Shown here: positions 1-11,052 of the stretch, in pieces
Layout of the letters: every line of letters starts with the position of its first letter
How positions within the stretch are numbered: position 1 is the first letter of the stretch
NCBI GenBank assembly: GCA_002914845.1
Contig: JXTC01000010.1
Coordinates: forward strand, 760,150 to 824,149
DNA length: 64,000 nt
Reading direction: 5' to 3'
From: Trema orientale
Lineage: Eukaryota > Streptophyta > Magnoliopsida > Rosales > Cannabaceae
Notes under the pieces: model-generated
What the model was told of the DNA's origin: nothing
The model's database searches: none
What the model saw: only the letters and a program-made list of their open reading frames with translations
Made by a program: the position numbers and the translations under genes

Positions 1-1
1 T

Positions 2-1942
2 AGGGAAAGAGAGAGGGAGAAAGAGAGGGATTATGGTGATTCGCGGTTGAACATTTCGGGTGAGGAAGCGTGGAGAAGACGAGCTGCAATGAGCGGTGCA
101 GTGCCGAGATCGCCTTCTCCGCCAAATAATGGAGATGGGTTTGCCATTGGAAAGTCAGAAACCAGTGGTTTGGGTGTGGGTGCTGGTGGGCATATGACTG
201 CAGCACAAAGAATGATGGCAAAGATGGGATGGAAGGAGGGTCAAGGACTTGGCAAGCAAGAGCAGGGAATAACTACTCCTTTGATGGCCAAGAAAACAGA
301 TCGTCGAGCTGGCGTGATTGTAAATGCTAGTGAATCGAAGCCGGAGAAGAAGGTTAAGAGTGTGAATCTTAATGGGCCACCCACTCGGGTTCTGATGCTT
401 AGAAATATGGTATGCCTTATACCTCAGTTTATGATACTTGTTGTCTGTTTACTTCTTGAGTGCTTTAAAGTGAAAAGTTACTATGATTGAGAAGTTTACT
501 CATGGCGATATAAAAGCTTATTTTATTTGATTGTGAGTAATGTCAATGCTACAAACTATGAATCAAGAACTATCTTGTATAAGTATTACTTGAATTATGT
601 CCATTGATTATTTTGTATTACCATATAAGGAGCTGTTGTAAAACGAGACTAAGATAACTATAAGTACTCAATTAGATGTGTTTTGAGAGCATGCCTTAAC
701 CTTTTTATTTGTTTCAGTTGTTTCATTGTATTGGATATGGATTTCTTTTTGTTGCTTGTTATTCTCGCAACAAGCAAGAGTTGCGTAGGGCCATCGACTT
801 GCAGTTATCTCTGAGTTTTGGACATGACGTCACTTTTTGAAGTAGATTTTAGTAAACTGGCTGTAATTTGTCCATGAATCTCCGTAAGGTTCTTTTCTTA
901 TATAAAAGCAAGCGTTGTACTGGGTTCTATCTGTGGTGTGTTGATCTTAAGTTCATTAAAGATGCATGTCTAATACTTGAAAATCTGAAATTGAAACACA
1001 GCCGAAAACAGAGTAGTAACCTTGTTTGGCAGCCACACAACCTTCTGAAAATCCGTTGTCCTTTAATAGAAAGGGTCACAAGTAATTTATGCCTTTCCTT
1101 TAACCTTAGATTGAGTTCTACCTTCAGTACTAAGCATTGATCTATTGATCATTTGGAGATATGGTTGTTGTGTTGTCATTTTAGTTTAGTTGTAACTGTT
1201 ATACAAGCCTTCGTTTGTTTTGAATGTAATTTATTTTTAATCTTCATGCTGACTTTATGCCATGTTTAATCTTCATGCTGAACTTATGCCGTTCTGTAGC
1301 ATTCCATCTTTCTATTTTCACGTAGTGGTTTAATGGTCAAGCATTAGTTGGTTAGTTCCGACTTCAGATCTCCTCTGTTACTTAATTTTCTTATTTTATC
1401 ATAATCTTTAGTTGCAAGCTAAATTATATCTGCACAACACTTGGTTTCGAACATTTAGTCCTTTTTTTCCCTTTATTTACTTGGTTGGTAATTCCAAGAG
1501 CTAATATTCCGGCCATTTTCAAGATGCATGGAGGGGCAGGAGGAGGGGGTAAAGTGTGTTAGGTCGTTCATTATGCTTTATTATGATTTAAGTGATTCCT
1601 TAATGCCATTATTAACATGAGAATCTTGTTTATGTGTTTCTGTAGGTGGGACCTGGTGAGGTAGACGATGAGCTAGAAGAGGAGGTAGGATCAGAGTGTG
1701 CGAAGTATGGAACAGTGACTCGAGTTCTCATATTCGAGATAACGGAGCCAAATTTTCCAGTTGATGAAGCAGTAAGAATCTTCGTGCAGTTTGAGAGATC
1801 TGAGGAAACAACAAAAGCATTGATTGATCTTGATGGTCGGTACTTTGGGGGAAGAATAGTCCGCGCTTCATTCTATGATGAGGAAAGATTCGGAAAGAAT
1901 GAGTTGGCTCCGATGCCAGGAGAAATTCCTGGTTTCTTTTGA
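2..1942 (+). CDS. DRT111: DRT111/SFPS-like splicing factor (SPF45/RBM17 family), 3' part
   Basis: Nuclear pre-mRNA splicing factor. Exons 2-409 and 1646-1942 join in frame (intron 410-1645, GT..AG) and give 234 residues up to a TGA stop; the open frame continues off the left edge, so the N-terminal part (the family is about 390 aa) is missing. Residues about 1-15 are an Arg/Glu-rich tail. A G-patch follows at about 64-95 (MTAAQRMMAKMGWKEGQGLG, with the GWKEGQGLG glycines), then a C-terminal RRM of the UHM type at about 133-225, carrying the R-x-F signature in GRYFGGR. The end, APMPGEIPGFF, matches the family terminus. The splice joins RNM to VGPGEVDDELEEEV, as in Arabidopsis DRT111. Family knowledge: SPF45 UHMs bind ULM peptides of SF1/U2AF65/SF3b; the plant protein acts in splicing linked to light and ABA responses. 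Those roles are inferred from orthology. Confidence 0.96.
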
Positions 1943-3091
1943 GTCGGATGAGAAGCTTCAAATGTATGACAAATTCTCTTATTTTGGAAGGAAATGGACT
2001 CAGAGTCAAACAAACGTTGTAGGTAACATTTTACTGGTCTAATATTCTGGAAGTTTGTGAAAACAAAAAAGAAAAGTGTTGTTACATTGCAACAGAGAAA
2101 TTGTCACCAAAGAACAGCTTGGAGCTTTTTATCAATCAGGCTTTTGGTTCACTAATCTTAGTCATAAGTCCGTAATTATAACTTGCTGATTATGAAATTG
2201 TGATTCCATTATGGCTTTGTGTAAACTTTCATCTAAGAGCAATAATCCTCAAGTTTTGAGTTCTGGAGGCAAAATTTTTGTTTATGTTTATCATTTAAAT
2301 TGCTACTTATTGTTGTGCTGCCTATCTAGAGGCTTGCTCTCTCTTCTAATTTAGAATATGAAGTAAAACAATTGAATCAAACTACTTCGAAATTGATCGT
2401 TTCATTTCATTCAAAATCTACCTTGAAGAACAGTCAAAATATAAGTATACATTAAAAAAAAAAAAAAAGAGAAGATAACGAAAACTTTGGATTTAAGAGC
2501 CTAATGAATTGATCACTTAACATTAGAAATCTAAAGAATTCTATATGCTTACCGGGCCTGTCGGGTTCAGCTGGTGGTTAGAATAGACATTAACAACAAA
2601 ATTTATGCATGGGCTTTGAACAAAAATACCCTACTTTTGGGGCAAGGATTAGTATATATCTCTTTTTTATTTTGTTAACAAATGTATCCCTTTTATATTT
2701 TATTCATTCACGGATTCACGTCAATCTCTGGCTGATCGAATGATTTATATGTTTTTATAATATATATATATAAATAATTTTTTTTTTCAAAAAGCCAATA
2801 AGAAAAGAATCAAATTTACTCTCTCTGAACACTGGCAAAATAATAAAAATTTAAAAAAATGTTTGATCTTGAAAAAAAAAAGAAGAAAAATGCAGCAAAA
2901 TCCTTGTATATTCCAGTTTCTTTTTTCCATATATATATATATATATAGCCTCTGTTCTGCATTTTTTCTATCGTATAAGAAACTAAGTGTAATAGGTTTA
3001 TGTTAGTTAGAATGTTGCAAATGGCAAAGACGAAAATGATGATCATGACATAGTAGTATCTGATATATGACTACATGATCTATAGTCGGTC
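1943..3091. other. 3' flank between DRT111 and the BZR1-like gene
   Basis: Convergent intergenic region holding the 3' UTRs of the genes on both sides. It is AT-rich with A tracts (2454-2468) and TA runs (about 2760-2772 and 2929-2947). I see no coding potential and no clear transposon ends. Confidence 0.6.
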
Positions 3092-4112
3092 CTAAGCCGG
3101 GCGCAGAGGCGAACCCACGGGCGTGTTCTGGTTCGAAGCGCGAGACTCCACCAAATGAGGATGCCGCTGCTCAAACCCTGCCGCCGCCGGACCTCCCCCA
3201 TGGAAGACCCCGGACGGGAGTTGTATCCCGCCGGAAAATCCACCGTACATGCCGTAAAGAGCCATTGGAATATTGTCGCCGCCGACGCCGACGCCGGAGT
3301 GGATCGGATCGAGGCCGATCGACGAAGAAGAAGAAGCTCCGCCGCCGGAGAAATTGCAGACCGATGCCGGAACCCCTGCGCTGGCGGAATCTCCGACGTG
3401 GAATCCGCCGCCGCGAGGAGAGGCCGTCGTCGAACATTCTCCTCCGGCACCGCCTATATTGACGACGCTGCTGGTCGGCGTTGGCGTTCCGCTCGTTCTC
3501 GCCGCGGCTCCGCAGACCGGACAGCCATTAATCCCGACCTATAAGAGAGAAAGAAACTCATAAAACGAATTTTCCTAGCTGTTTGGTTCCCGAGAAAATG
3601 TGAAGGAAAATAACTTGAAGGACGAGAAAATTATCACATTGGAAAGAAAATAAAATTTTACTAGGATTGTAATCGGTTAAGAGATTTTTCACACCGAACA
3701 GACAAACTGAAACCATACCAAACCTTTGATTTCGGTTTAAAACCGAAAAAATAACAAATTTTGAACTGTTTGGTCGCCGAGAAAATGAGAGGGAAAATAA
3801 GAGAGAGAGCACGAGGAAATGATCAGAGTGAAAGGAAAAGTATACGTTGGTGGCGGCGCGGTAAGTGGTGCCGTCGGGTTCAACGATCCAACCGGCCTCT
3901 CTGGCGAGCTGGCGGAGGACCTCATTGATGTCGGCGCGTGGAGAGAGTGAGTAACCGCCGTGCTTTCTCAAGCCATGGAAGATCTTTCCGGTAATAGCTC
4001 TCCTCTGCCTCTCTCTCATCTTCGTCTTCTCTTTCTCAATCTCACTCCTCCCTCCTCCTACAGGCGTCTGAGCTCCACTCGCCGCCGCCATTGATGCTGC
4101 TGATCCTTTCAT
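3092..4112 (-). CDS. BZR1-type DNA-binding protein, BAM7/8-like subtype without amylase
   Basis: Putative nuclear transcription factor of the BES1/BZR1 N-terminal family. Exon 1 is 4112-3846 (89 codons) and exon 2 is 3538-3092 (149 codons incl. stop), in phase 0 with donor GTATAC and acceptor TTATAG; total 238 aa. Residues 25-86 form the bHLH-like BZR1 domain: [19 protein letters not shown], then [20 protein letters not shown] and [15 protein letters not shown]. This resembles the domain in front of the glucanase in beta-amylases BAM7/BAM8 more than BZR1 itself, but here a CPVCG motif and a Gly/Ser/Pro-rich tail ending [13 protein letters not shown] follow. No amylase domain fits in the 238 codons. 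No GSK3-rich region or PEST motif as in BZR1 is obvious. I chose the ATG at 4112; an in-frame ATG at 4091 is also possible. Exon 2 is markedly GC-rich, and its long reading frames on the other strand and in other frames are shadows. DNA binding is inferred from the domain. Confidence 0.9.
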
Positions 4113-4666
4113 TGATTGATCTTCTCTCCCTACCTCTGTCTTTTTTAAAGAAGTACTAGTCTCTGTAGAACACACCAGATTTTTTAGAGGTTAAAATAGT
4201 TGATCGGACGGTTGGGGAGAGCAGATAAATCTGGATTGGACGGTTGTGATGGTAGGGATGTAGGAGTGTTCAGTGTGAAGATGAGGATAGAGGATTGGGT
4301 TTGAACGTCTTCTTTTTGCATGACAAGAGAGATGGTAGGAGTGCGAATTGCATGTCTTTTTTTTTTTTAAATTATTATTTAAAGAGAGAGCGAGAGAGGG
4401 GCGAGTGAGAGTGACGCGCTGGAGAAATGACAAGGAATATTTGGGATTGTATCAGTCTGCTATGCTTTGACTGGGTGGCTCTCTGGCTATGGCGGCTCGA
4501 GGCAGAGCAGGACTGTCATGATATTGCTTTTTGGAGATTTCACTGTATGATTTTCTAGGACTTGGACTCATTCTCTCACTATCCACCCCCCTTTCTTTCT
4601 TTCTTTCTTTCTTTTTTTTTTTTTTTTTTTTTTTTNGTATCCGTTAAGGGGAATTCTGGGAACCCC
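4113..4666. promoter_or_regulatory. Shared head-to-head promoter region
   Basis: The start codons of the BZR1-like gene (minus, 4112) and the ARF2-like exons (plus, 4667) lie 554 bp apart and point away from each other, so both leaders and any promoters fall in this interval. It contains purine-rich stretches typical of plant leaders and a CT-rich/T-tract (about 4593-4635) ending in an N at 4636, where length is uncertain. No TATA box can be assigned with confidence. Confidence 0.55.
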
Positions 4667-4995
4667 ATGGGAGAGAGCTTCTCTTCCGGTTTCGCTGACC
4701 ACAGCGACGCTAGGAAGGCAGCCGAGGCGCGCAAAGGTCTGTTCTTCCTGTCTATTTCTCTTTCCGGTGCCGGAAATGATGATTCCGGCCGGCTTTTTGG
4801 TTTATTTCCGGCGAGGATTTCAGATGCTGATGTTTTGCTTTCTGGGTTTTGGTTTTTGATGTCGTTTTTGTGTGTTCTGTAGAAGCTGATGTTGCGGTAT
4901 ACAAGGAACTCTGGCACGCCTGTGCTGGGCCTCTTGTTACTGTGCCTCGTGAAGGTGAGCGCGTCTTCTATTTTCCTCAAGGACACATCGAGCAG
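4667..4995 (+). pseudogene. ARF2-like auxin response factor, first two coding exons only
   Basis: Exon 1 (4667-4736) and exon 2 (4883-4995) join as AAAG|AA to give 61 residues, MGESFSSGFADHSDARKAAE followed by [20 protein letters not shown] and [21 protein letters not shown]. The [26 protein letters not shown] block is the conserved start of class-B ARFs, closest to ARF2, and the exon ends exactly where family members splice (GHIEQ|VEAS). The intron donor GTAATT is present. I found none of the expected downstream exons: the B3 domain with FCKTLTASDTSTHGG, the ARF middle region or PB1. The next 8.8 kb is transposon debris, followed by an opposite-strand gene. So this is most likely a broken gene or duplicated 5' fragment; a very long intron or misassembly are alternatives. 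If transcribed alone it would give a peptide without DNA-binding ability. Confidence 0.8.
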
Positions 4996-5066
4996 GTAAT
5001 TTTTCTTCTTACGGCTACCATATTCCGGTATAAATTAGTCTATTATGCAGTTTTGGTAGTTGGGTT

Positions 5067-5268
5067 TTCTTTTTTTTTTTTTTTTTTTTGTTTTAACTAA
5101 AAGAAGAAGAGGGAATGATCATTGTGACGTGACCATAAGAGCTCATCATCACTAAACGGTAGAGTGAGTCACCTAAACTTCATTCGAACAACTAACGACA
5201 CTTTACGGCGAAGTTCGAACTGACGATCTCTAATTTCCAAGATAACAACATTGTCATTAGGTCACCTG
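5067..5268 (-). mobile_element. tRNA-derived SINE
   Basis: Read on the minus strand it starts near 5268 with GGTGACCTAATGACAATG, a box-A-like pol III motif. A box-B-like CAGTTCGAACT follows at about 5212-5222, and the element ends in a long A tract (T run at about 5069-5089 on plus). This is the layout of plant tRNA-type SINEs. It sits just inside the intron after the second ARF2-like exon. I could not fix a TSD. Confidence 0.6.
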
Positions 5269-5771
5269 TTCAGTAGTACACTCTCACTATACCTTGTCTT
5301 TTGTTTATAGTTTATACAAATTAGTATTTATTTATATGAATGCTTACAAATTGATATTAATAAAATATTAGAAAAAACTAAACAAATTAATATCTAGAAA
5401 TGTATTTTAAAATAACAAATAAGATTTAAAATGCTAATCTTACGGTAAATACTAACCTTACGCTAATCGAGCTTATCCCATATTTTTGATACATCCTACC
5501 TGTTGGTAGGAGCGACTCAAAGTCAATATTTTTCTGTTAGTATAATTATTATTATTTTCAAGGAAGATAGGTCCCTACAATAATAACATTTGTGAATTCG
5601 ATTTTGTTGGTAATAGAAACTAAAAAGCAAAGATTATTTTATCTAAAAACAATTATGAAAAATAGTTAAATCATCTAAGAATTAGTTTTCAAATCTTTTT
5701 ACTTACGAATCTGCTTTTGAAAATTTACTCTTTTAAGGTTACTAATTTATATGGAATGATATTATGAAAAA
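5269..5771. other. AT-rich intergenic
   Basis: Non-coding AT-rich sequence downstream of the ARF2-like exons. No ARF exon, RNA gene or element end is recognised. Confidence 0.5.
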
Positions 5772-6306
5772 GAGTTAATTATAATAATAGTTCTGAATTA
5801 TACTTATTTTATCACTTTACCTCCCGAATTTTCAACATACATGTTAATGTTCCTGAATTATATACTTGTTACAACAATGACCCATTTGTCATAAATTGTT
5901 AGTTTTTTAACCGAAAATGGTCATGGACAAACCGTATAAATGAGCATTATTTATTTTTATGAGTCTGAATCTTATTTTCAATTGTAGTTACCAAACTATA
6001 TGCTTTACACATAACCCGTTTCTGTTAAAAATTTAACAGTTTGTGAAAAAAACGATCATTGCTCAGTAATTGCATAAGTCTTGGTCATATACTGTGTAAG
6101 TTGAAAATTTGAAGTCTCATTCTTGATTGTAGTTACTAAATTATGTGCTTTGTAATGATTTATTTATGATAAATATTTAACAGTACGTGATAAAAGATCA
6201 TTGTTGCAATAATTACATAATTTAGAGGCCGATACTGTATAGGCTAAAAATTCAGAGGCCAAAGTACTACAAAGTATAATTCAAAGGCTATTAATGTAGT
6301 TGACAC
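5772..6306. mobile_element. Mutator-type MITE with long terminal inverted repeats
   Basis: The left end GAGTTAATTATAATAATAG and the reverse complement of the right end, GTGTCAACTACATTAATAG, continue as imperfect inverted repeats for about 110 bp (both include TGAATTATACTT and ACAACAATGA-like blocks). Flanking sequences TATGAAAAA (5763-5771) and TATGAAAAT (6307-6315) make a 9-bp TSD with one mismatch, typical of Mutator-like elements. There is no coding region. Confidence 0.7.
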
Positions 6307-7374
6307 TATGAAAATGAATTTAATAGTTGTTCGAGATTGGTCTAAAGCCAAATAAATCAGCATAAATAGATAGATAAATAAAATGGACCGTAATGACTAA
6401 CAAGTTAGTAAGTTAAAGTTGATATTTCTGTAACCATCCCTTTTGTAGCCAATAATCAAAGCTAACATGAATCAATTTGCTCTTAGTATGTGATAGCGGT
6501 CGTTAATATAGTCAAATTAAATTTATAACCTCCTCTATCTATCCTAAAAAATCTAATACAGTGGCAAGAATGGGTTGATCCCACGAGGAGCTGATCTAAT
6601 TAGTAAGCCATTAATCCTAAGGAGTTATGGGGGTTTCTTAAAAAAAACCTAAAACTAACTAAAAATAAGAAAATAAATAAAGTGCAGTAAATAATAAGAT
6701 AAAAAGATTAAAAGTTTATTCTCCACCACTAGACACTTCATCACATCAATTACCAAATATCATATTAGTCAATATTCAAACTTATTAGCTAGAAATTAAC
6801 AACATGTCTATTAATCCTAATTTTCTTTCTTAGATACATTAGACAAAACAAGCTCTTCATCTAAATTATAATAGCTAGGTAACATCAGATACGCTCTCTT
6901 AATTAGTCTGACCAACACATTAAGATATTGAGAATATATTAAACTAGGCAATTCATCTCGTAAGCTCGGAATTTTTTAACCTAGGTCTTACTTTACGTCA
7001 CAATCTCATATAATTACGCAACTATATTTATAAACATGATCATGCTACTAACAACAGAAAATTAGACAATTACAAATCTAACTCCTATTCTAGTAATATT
7101 ATATCAATCATAAATCATTCAGTGGCCATCCAAATAATAAACAATCAACATAATAATCATCAAGCATGGAAGAATATAAGACAAGTTTGAATAAAACCTG
7201 ACCAATATAAACACTTGGAAAATCAATACAACTACATAACTAGGGCTTTAAAATCACCCTTAACCTAACCTAAAATCTAATCTAGCAATAATATAGAATA
7301 GACAATAAGAACATATTGCTGGAAAAATAAAACAAAGGAAAGGAAATAAAAAAAAGAATGAAGAATGACTGCTG
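6307..7374. other. AT-rich intergenic, probable old repeat debris
   Basis: No open frame or structured element could be delimited. The stretch around 6550-6640 (TGGGTTGATCCCACGAGGAG and neighbours) resembles repeat-derived sequence common in plant genomes, but I cannot name the family. Confidence 0.4.
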
Positions 7375-7382
7375 CTCCCGCC

Positions 7383-7941
7383 TAGGGCTGGCAATTTGTG
7401 ACACGATACGGCAACACGACTCAAAACCTGCACAAAATTAACGAGTTTGGGTTTAGCTTAATCATATTCGTATCGTGTTCGGGTTAGAGATATTAACCCA
7501 TTTAATTAATAAGTCATGTTCGGGTTGAACTCGCTAACACAAAAATGACTTGTTTAGTAAACGAGTTATACGGGTCGTATCGTGTGGTGTTAACCCGTTT
7601 ATAAATGGGTCGTATTCGTGTCATAATTTCTGACCTATTTATTAAAGAGAAATTTAACATTTACTTAAATTGGGCCCAAAATTTTGTCATATTTCTATAA
7701 GGCCCTTTATTAAACGGGTCGTACTCAGGTCACAAGTCGCGGGTCACGTATCACATGTCAATATAATATGTTTAGTAAACGGGGTTACACGAGTCGCGTC
7801 GTGTCAACCCGTTTATTAAAGGGTTGTATTCGTTTCTGACCCATTTATTAAACGGGTCGTGTTCAGGTTAAGTATTTACCTATTATATATGTACATCGAC
7901 ACGACACGAATACGACCCATGGACACGAATTGCCAGCCCTA
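7383..7941. mobile_element. hAT-type MITE, exact 8-bp TSD
   Basis: TIRs TAGGGCTGGCAATTTGTG on the left and the complement of CACGAATTGCCAGCCCTA on the right are flanked by an exact 8-bp direct repeat, CTCCCGCC (7375-7382 and 7942-7949). YAGGG-type ends and an 8-bp TSD are the hAT signature. The interior consists of degenerate GGGTCGTGT and TTTATTAAACGGG repeats with no ORF, so the element is non-autonomous. A second small insertion lies inside it. Confidence 0.9.
7647..7705. mobile_element. 59-bp nested insertion with 9-bp direct repeats
   Basis: Within the hAT MITE, a 59-bp segment from GAGAAATTTAAC to ATAAGGCCC interrupts an internal TTTATTAAACGGG unit and is flanked by TTTATTAAA (7638-7646 and 7706-7714). 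Its right 39 bp recur with two mismatches at 19195-19233. This fits a very small Mutator-type MITE or a deletion derivative. The host element contains other TTTATTAAA copies, which weakens the TSD argument. Confidence 0.5.
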
Positions 7942-8093
7942 CTCCCGCCTTCAAGCTCTTCATCTCTCTAGGTATTTTAGGTGGTTTCCTCTATAGGAAC
8001 TTTCTTTAATTTAACCTAAAATGACCTATTTATAAAGAGAGACTCGATAATGGCATCTTCGTAGACTCGACAATACTTAATCTAACCTTTTGG

Positions 8094-8841
8094 TGAGTTC
8101 TGTGCATAATATGGAATAGTACATGAGGTCATTCCTCCTTATTTGCCTCAGTCAAATGGTGTCACTGAGCAGAATAATCGTACATTGAAAAAAAGAATGA
8201 ATGTAATGCTGTTAAATTCTGAGTTACCTCAGAATATGTGGGGGGAAGATATCTTGACAGCTAATTACTTTTTAAATAAGGTACATTGTAAGAAATAAGA
8301 AAAGACACCTTATGAATTGTGGAAAGAAAAAAAGTCTTCCTATAAGTACTTACGAATGTATGGGTGTCTTGCCAAAGTGGTTGTTCCTATACCTAAAAAG
8401 GTGAAAATATATCCAAATATTATTGATTGTATTTTCATTGGCTATGTAAAAAATAATAATGCTTATCGATTTCTTGTGGAAGAGTCACAAATTCTAGACA
8501 TATACAAGAACACGATAATAAAGTCTAGAAATACATCGTTCTTTAAGCATATATTTCTATGTAGATCTAAAGAAGAGCTGAGTTCTTCTAAACAAACATA
8601 TGAGACTACAATTAGGAGTAGACATGACCAAGAACTTATGGATGATGTTGAGGAAGTGCCTAGATGTAGTAAAAGAGCTAGGACAAAAACATCTTTTAGT
8701 CCAGATTTTCTAGACTATTTCCTAGAGGCTAAACCTCAAACTTTTAAAGAAACTATGAGCTCTTTAGAAGGCCTTTATGAAAAGAGGCCATTCAAAGTGA
8801 AATTGATTTTATCTTGTAAAATCATACGTGGGAACTGGTAA
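8094..8841 (+). pseudogene. copia integrase C-terminal region (broken)
   Basis: Translation shows PPYLPQSNGVTEQNNRTLKK and later YLRMYGCLAKVVVPIPKKVK with DCIFIGYVKNNNAYRF, the typical copia integrase core end and the pre-RT linker. Stops near 8108 and 8296 break it; the longest open piece is 8317-8841 (174 codons). Confidence 0.85.
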
Positions 8842-10260
8842 ATCTTCTAATAGGCTGTAAACCTCTAGGGTCCAAATGGATTTTCAAGAGGAAAATGAAA
8901 GTAGATGGATCGTTTGATAAGTACATGGCTAGGTTTGTAATTAAGGGTTACAAATAATGAAAAGGCCTTGACTATTTTGATATATATTCTCTTGTGACAA
9001 GAATAACATCCATTAGAATGATACTTGCAATTGTAGCTTTGCATAATCTTGAGGTACATCAAATGGATATAAAAATATCTTTTGTAAATAGAGATTTAGA
9101 TGAAGAAATTGGAATAACCTAAAGGTTTTTCTGCACTTGGACAAGAAAAAAAAATCTATAAATTGGTGAAGTCTTTATACGAATTGAATCAAGTACTAAA
9201 ACAATAGTACAAGAAATTTGACAATACGATGATGTCAAATAGATTTAAAATCAATTAGTATGATAAATATATCTATGTAAAAAATACAAATAATGGCTAT
9301 GCCATTTTGTATCTTTATGTTGATGACATGCTCATTGTTAGTAGTGATGATAAGATGATAAAATCTACTAAAAAGATATTAAATCCCGAATTTGACATGA
9401 AATACATAGGTTTAGTCGATATTATATTGGGTATTAAGATCTCAAAAATATCTGATGGACTTATTCTAAGTCAATCACAATCTTGTGGACAAAATCCTGA
9501 TAAATTTAATAAAAATGATTCTGGTACAGAACACTAGTAGATATAAATCTACAACTATTAAAGAACAAAGAAGAGAGTGTCTCCTAACTAGAATATTCTA
9601 GAATGATATAAAGTCTTATATACATAATGAGATATACAAAATCAAACATAGCTTACACAATTAGTAAACTGAATAGATATACGAGTAATCCAGGAGTGGA
9701 TTACTGGAAAGAGATAGTAAAAGTACTAAGGTACTTAAAAGTACTAAGGTACTTAAGATATACTTTAGCTATGGGCTGCACTATACCAGATATCCAGCGG
9801 TCCTAGAGGGTTACAACGATGCTAACTAGATATCTAATATAAAAGGCTCATAGTTTATTAGTGGGTACGTGTTCACACTATTAGGTGTAGTTGTATTATA
9901 GAAATCCTTAAAACAAACCTATATAGCTCGATCCACAATAGAATCTGAATTCATTGTTTTGGACAAATGTGGTGAAGAGACAGAATGACTATGATAATTT
10001 TTAAAGGATATTCCAAATGTGGCCAAAGTTAGTATCAGCAATTTGCATCCATTGCAATAGTCAATCTGCTATTAGAAGGGTACAAAGCAATATATATAAT
10101 GGTAAGTCTAGATATATACATCATAGACATAATACTATTAGACAACTACTGTCAACATGAGTTATCTCTGTTGACTATGTGAAATTAAAAGACTACTAAC
10201 TAAAAAATTAAATAGAGAGTTAGTTGACAAATCATTAAGGAGAATGGGACTAAAGCCACC
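8842..10260 (+). pseudogene. copia reverse transcriptase and RNase H (broken)
   Basis: Fragments in order: CKPLGSKWIFKRKMKVDGSF with ARFVIKGYK (RT start), LEVHQMDIK, then LYVDDMLIVSSDD at about 9310-9350 (the RT active-site YVDD), LGIKIS and LILSQS, and RNase H-like pieces around 9700-10250 ending in ELVDKSLRRMGLKPP-like sequence. Multiple stops and frame shifts; non-functional. Confidence 0.85.
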
Positions 10261-11052
10261 CATGAAATAGTAAATTGATACAGTAGAAGCCCAACCTAGT
10301 AGATTGGAGATTCCAAGATCTAGGTTCAAATGGACAACCTAGTTGTAAAGACTTAATTGAATCACTGTAGAAATTACCGTCCTATCCATTCCTATGATGA
10401 AACAGTGATGCCAGTAGGATAAAGGATAAACTATATTTTTAATGATGAGTAAATATTGAGACATGAAAATCTTATACCAAAAATTTATATCAGTGATGTG
10501 GCATCATTTTTAGTCATATAACTTTGAATAGTATGGTCTCACTTTAAAATAAAAAATGGATGAAATGCATGCAACATCATCTGGTGTAAGTTTTTAGTAC
10601 AAGATTTTAATATCACAATCATTACTCTTTAATGATTCTTATGTGTCAAAAATCCGAGCAGAGTAATGCGGGTCACTCTTAATTAAGATATCATCTATGT
10701 GATAGAGAAGATGGGCCACTTCAAAAGAAAATTGTGCAGGGCTCAATTCCTTAGAACTTTCACAGAACCAGACATATATTTATGGCCAAAACGAACATAA
10801 AAGTGAGAATTAAATTATGTCAAGAATGATATTTGTGTGAGATATGTTATAGTTTATGTGAACGACAAAATAGCTCAAGGATATCGTATCTACTGATCGC
10901 CAGTAAAGTAAATATATTTTTACAAGGGAAGGTTTAAAGATGAATACCTACCTATCCTATGTTAGTTTTGACCATTAAACTCTATCACCAAGTCAAAGCA
11001 TTATGTTGTACAACTTTTCGTCTACTCTGTCAGTTTCACTTATGTGGGGGAC

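Noticed and set aside
868-1140. 90-codon frame inside the DRT111 intron
   Set aside because: Lies wholly within the intron between the G-patch and RRM exons and has no recognisable motif.
1728-2009. 93-codon minus-strand frame
   Set aside because: Antisense shadow of the conserved DRT111 RRM exon.
3155-3563. Overlapping plus-strand frames of 65-129 codons
   Set aside because: They are antisense shadows of the GC-rich second exon of the minus-strand BZR1-like gene; compositions are Arg- or Pro-rich without family motifs.
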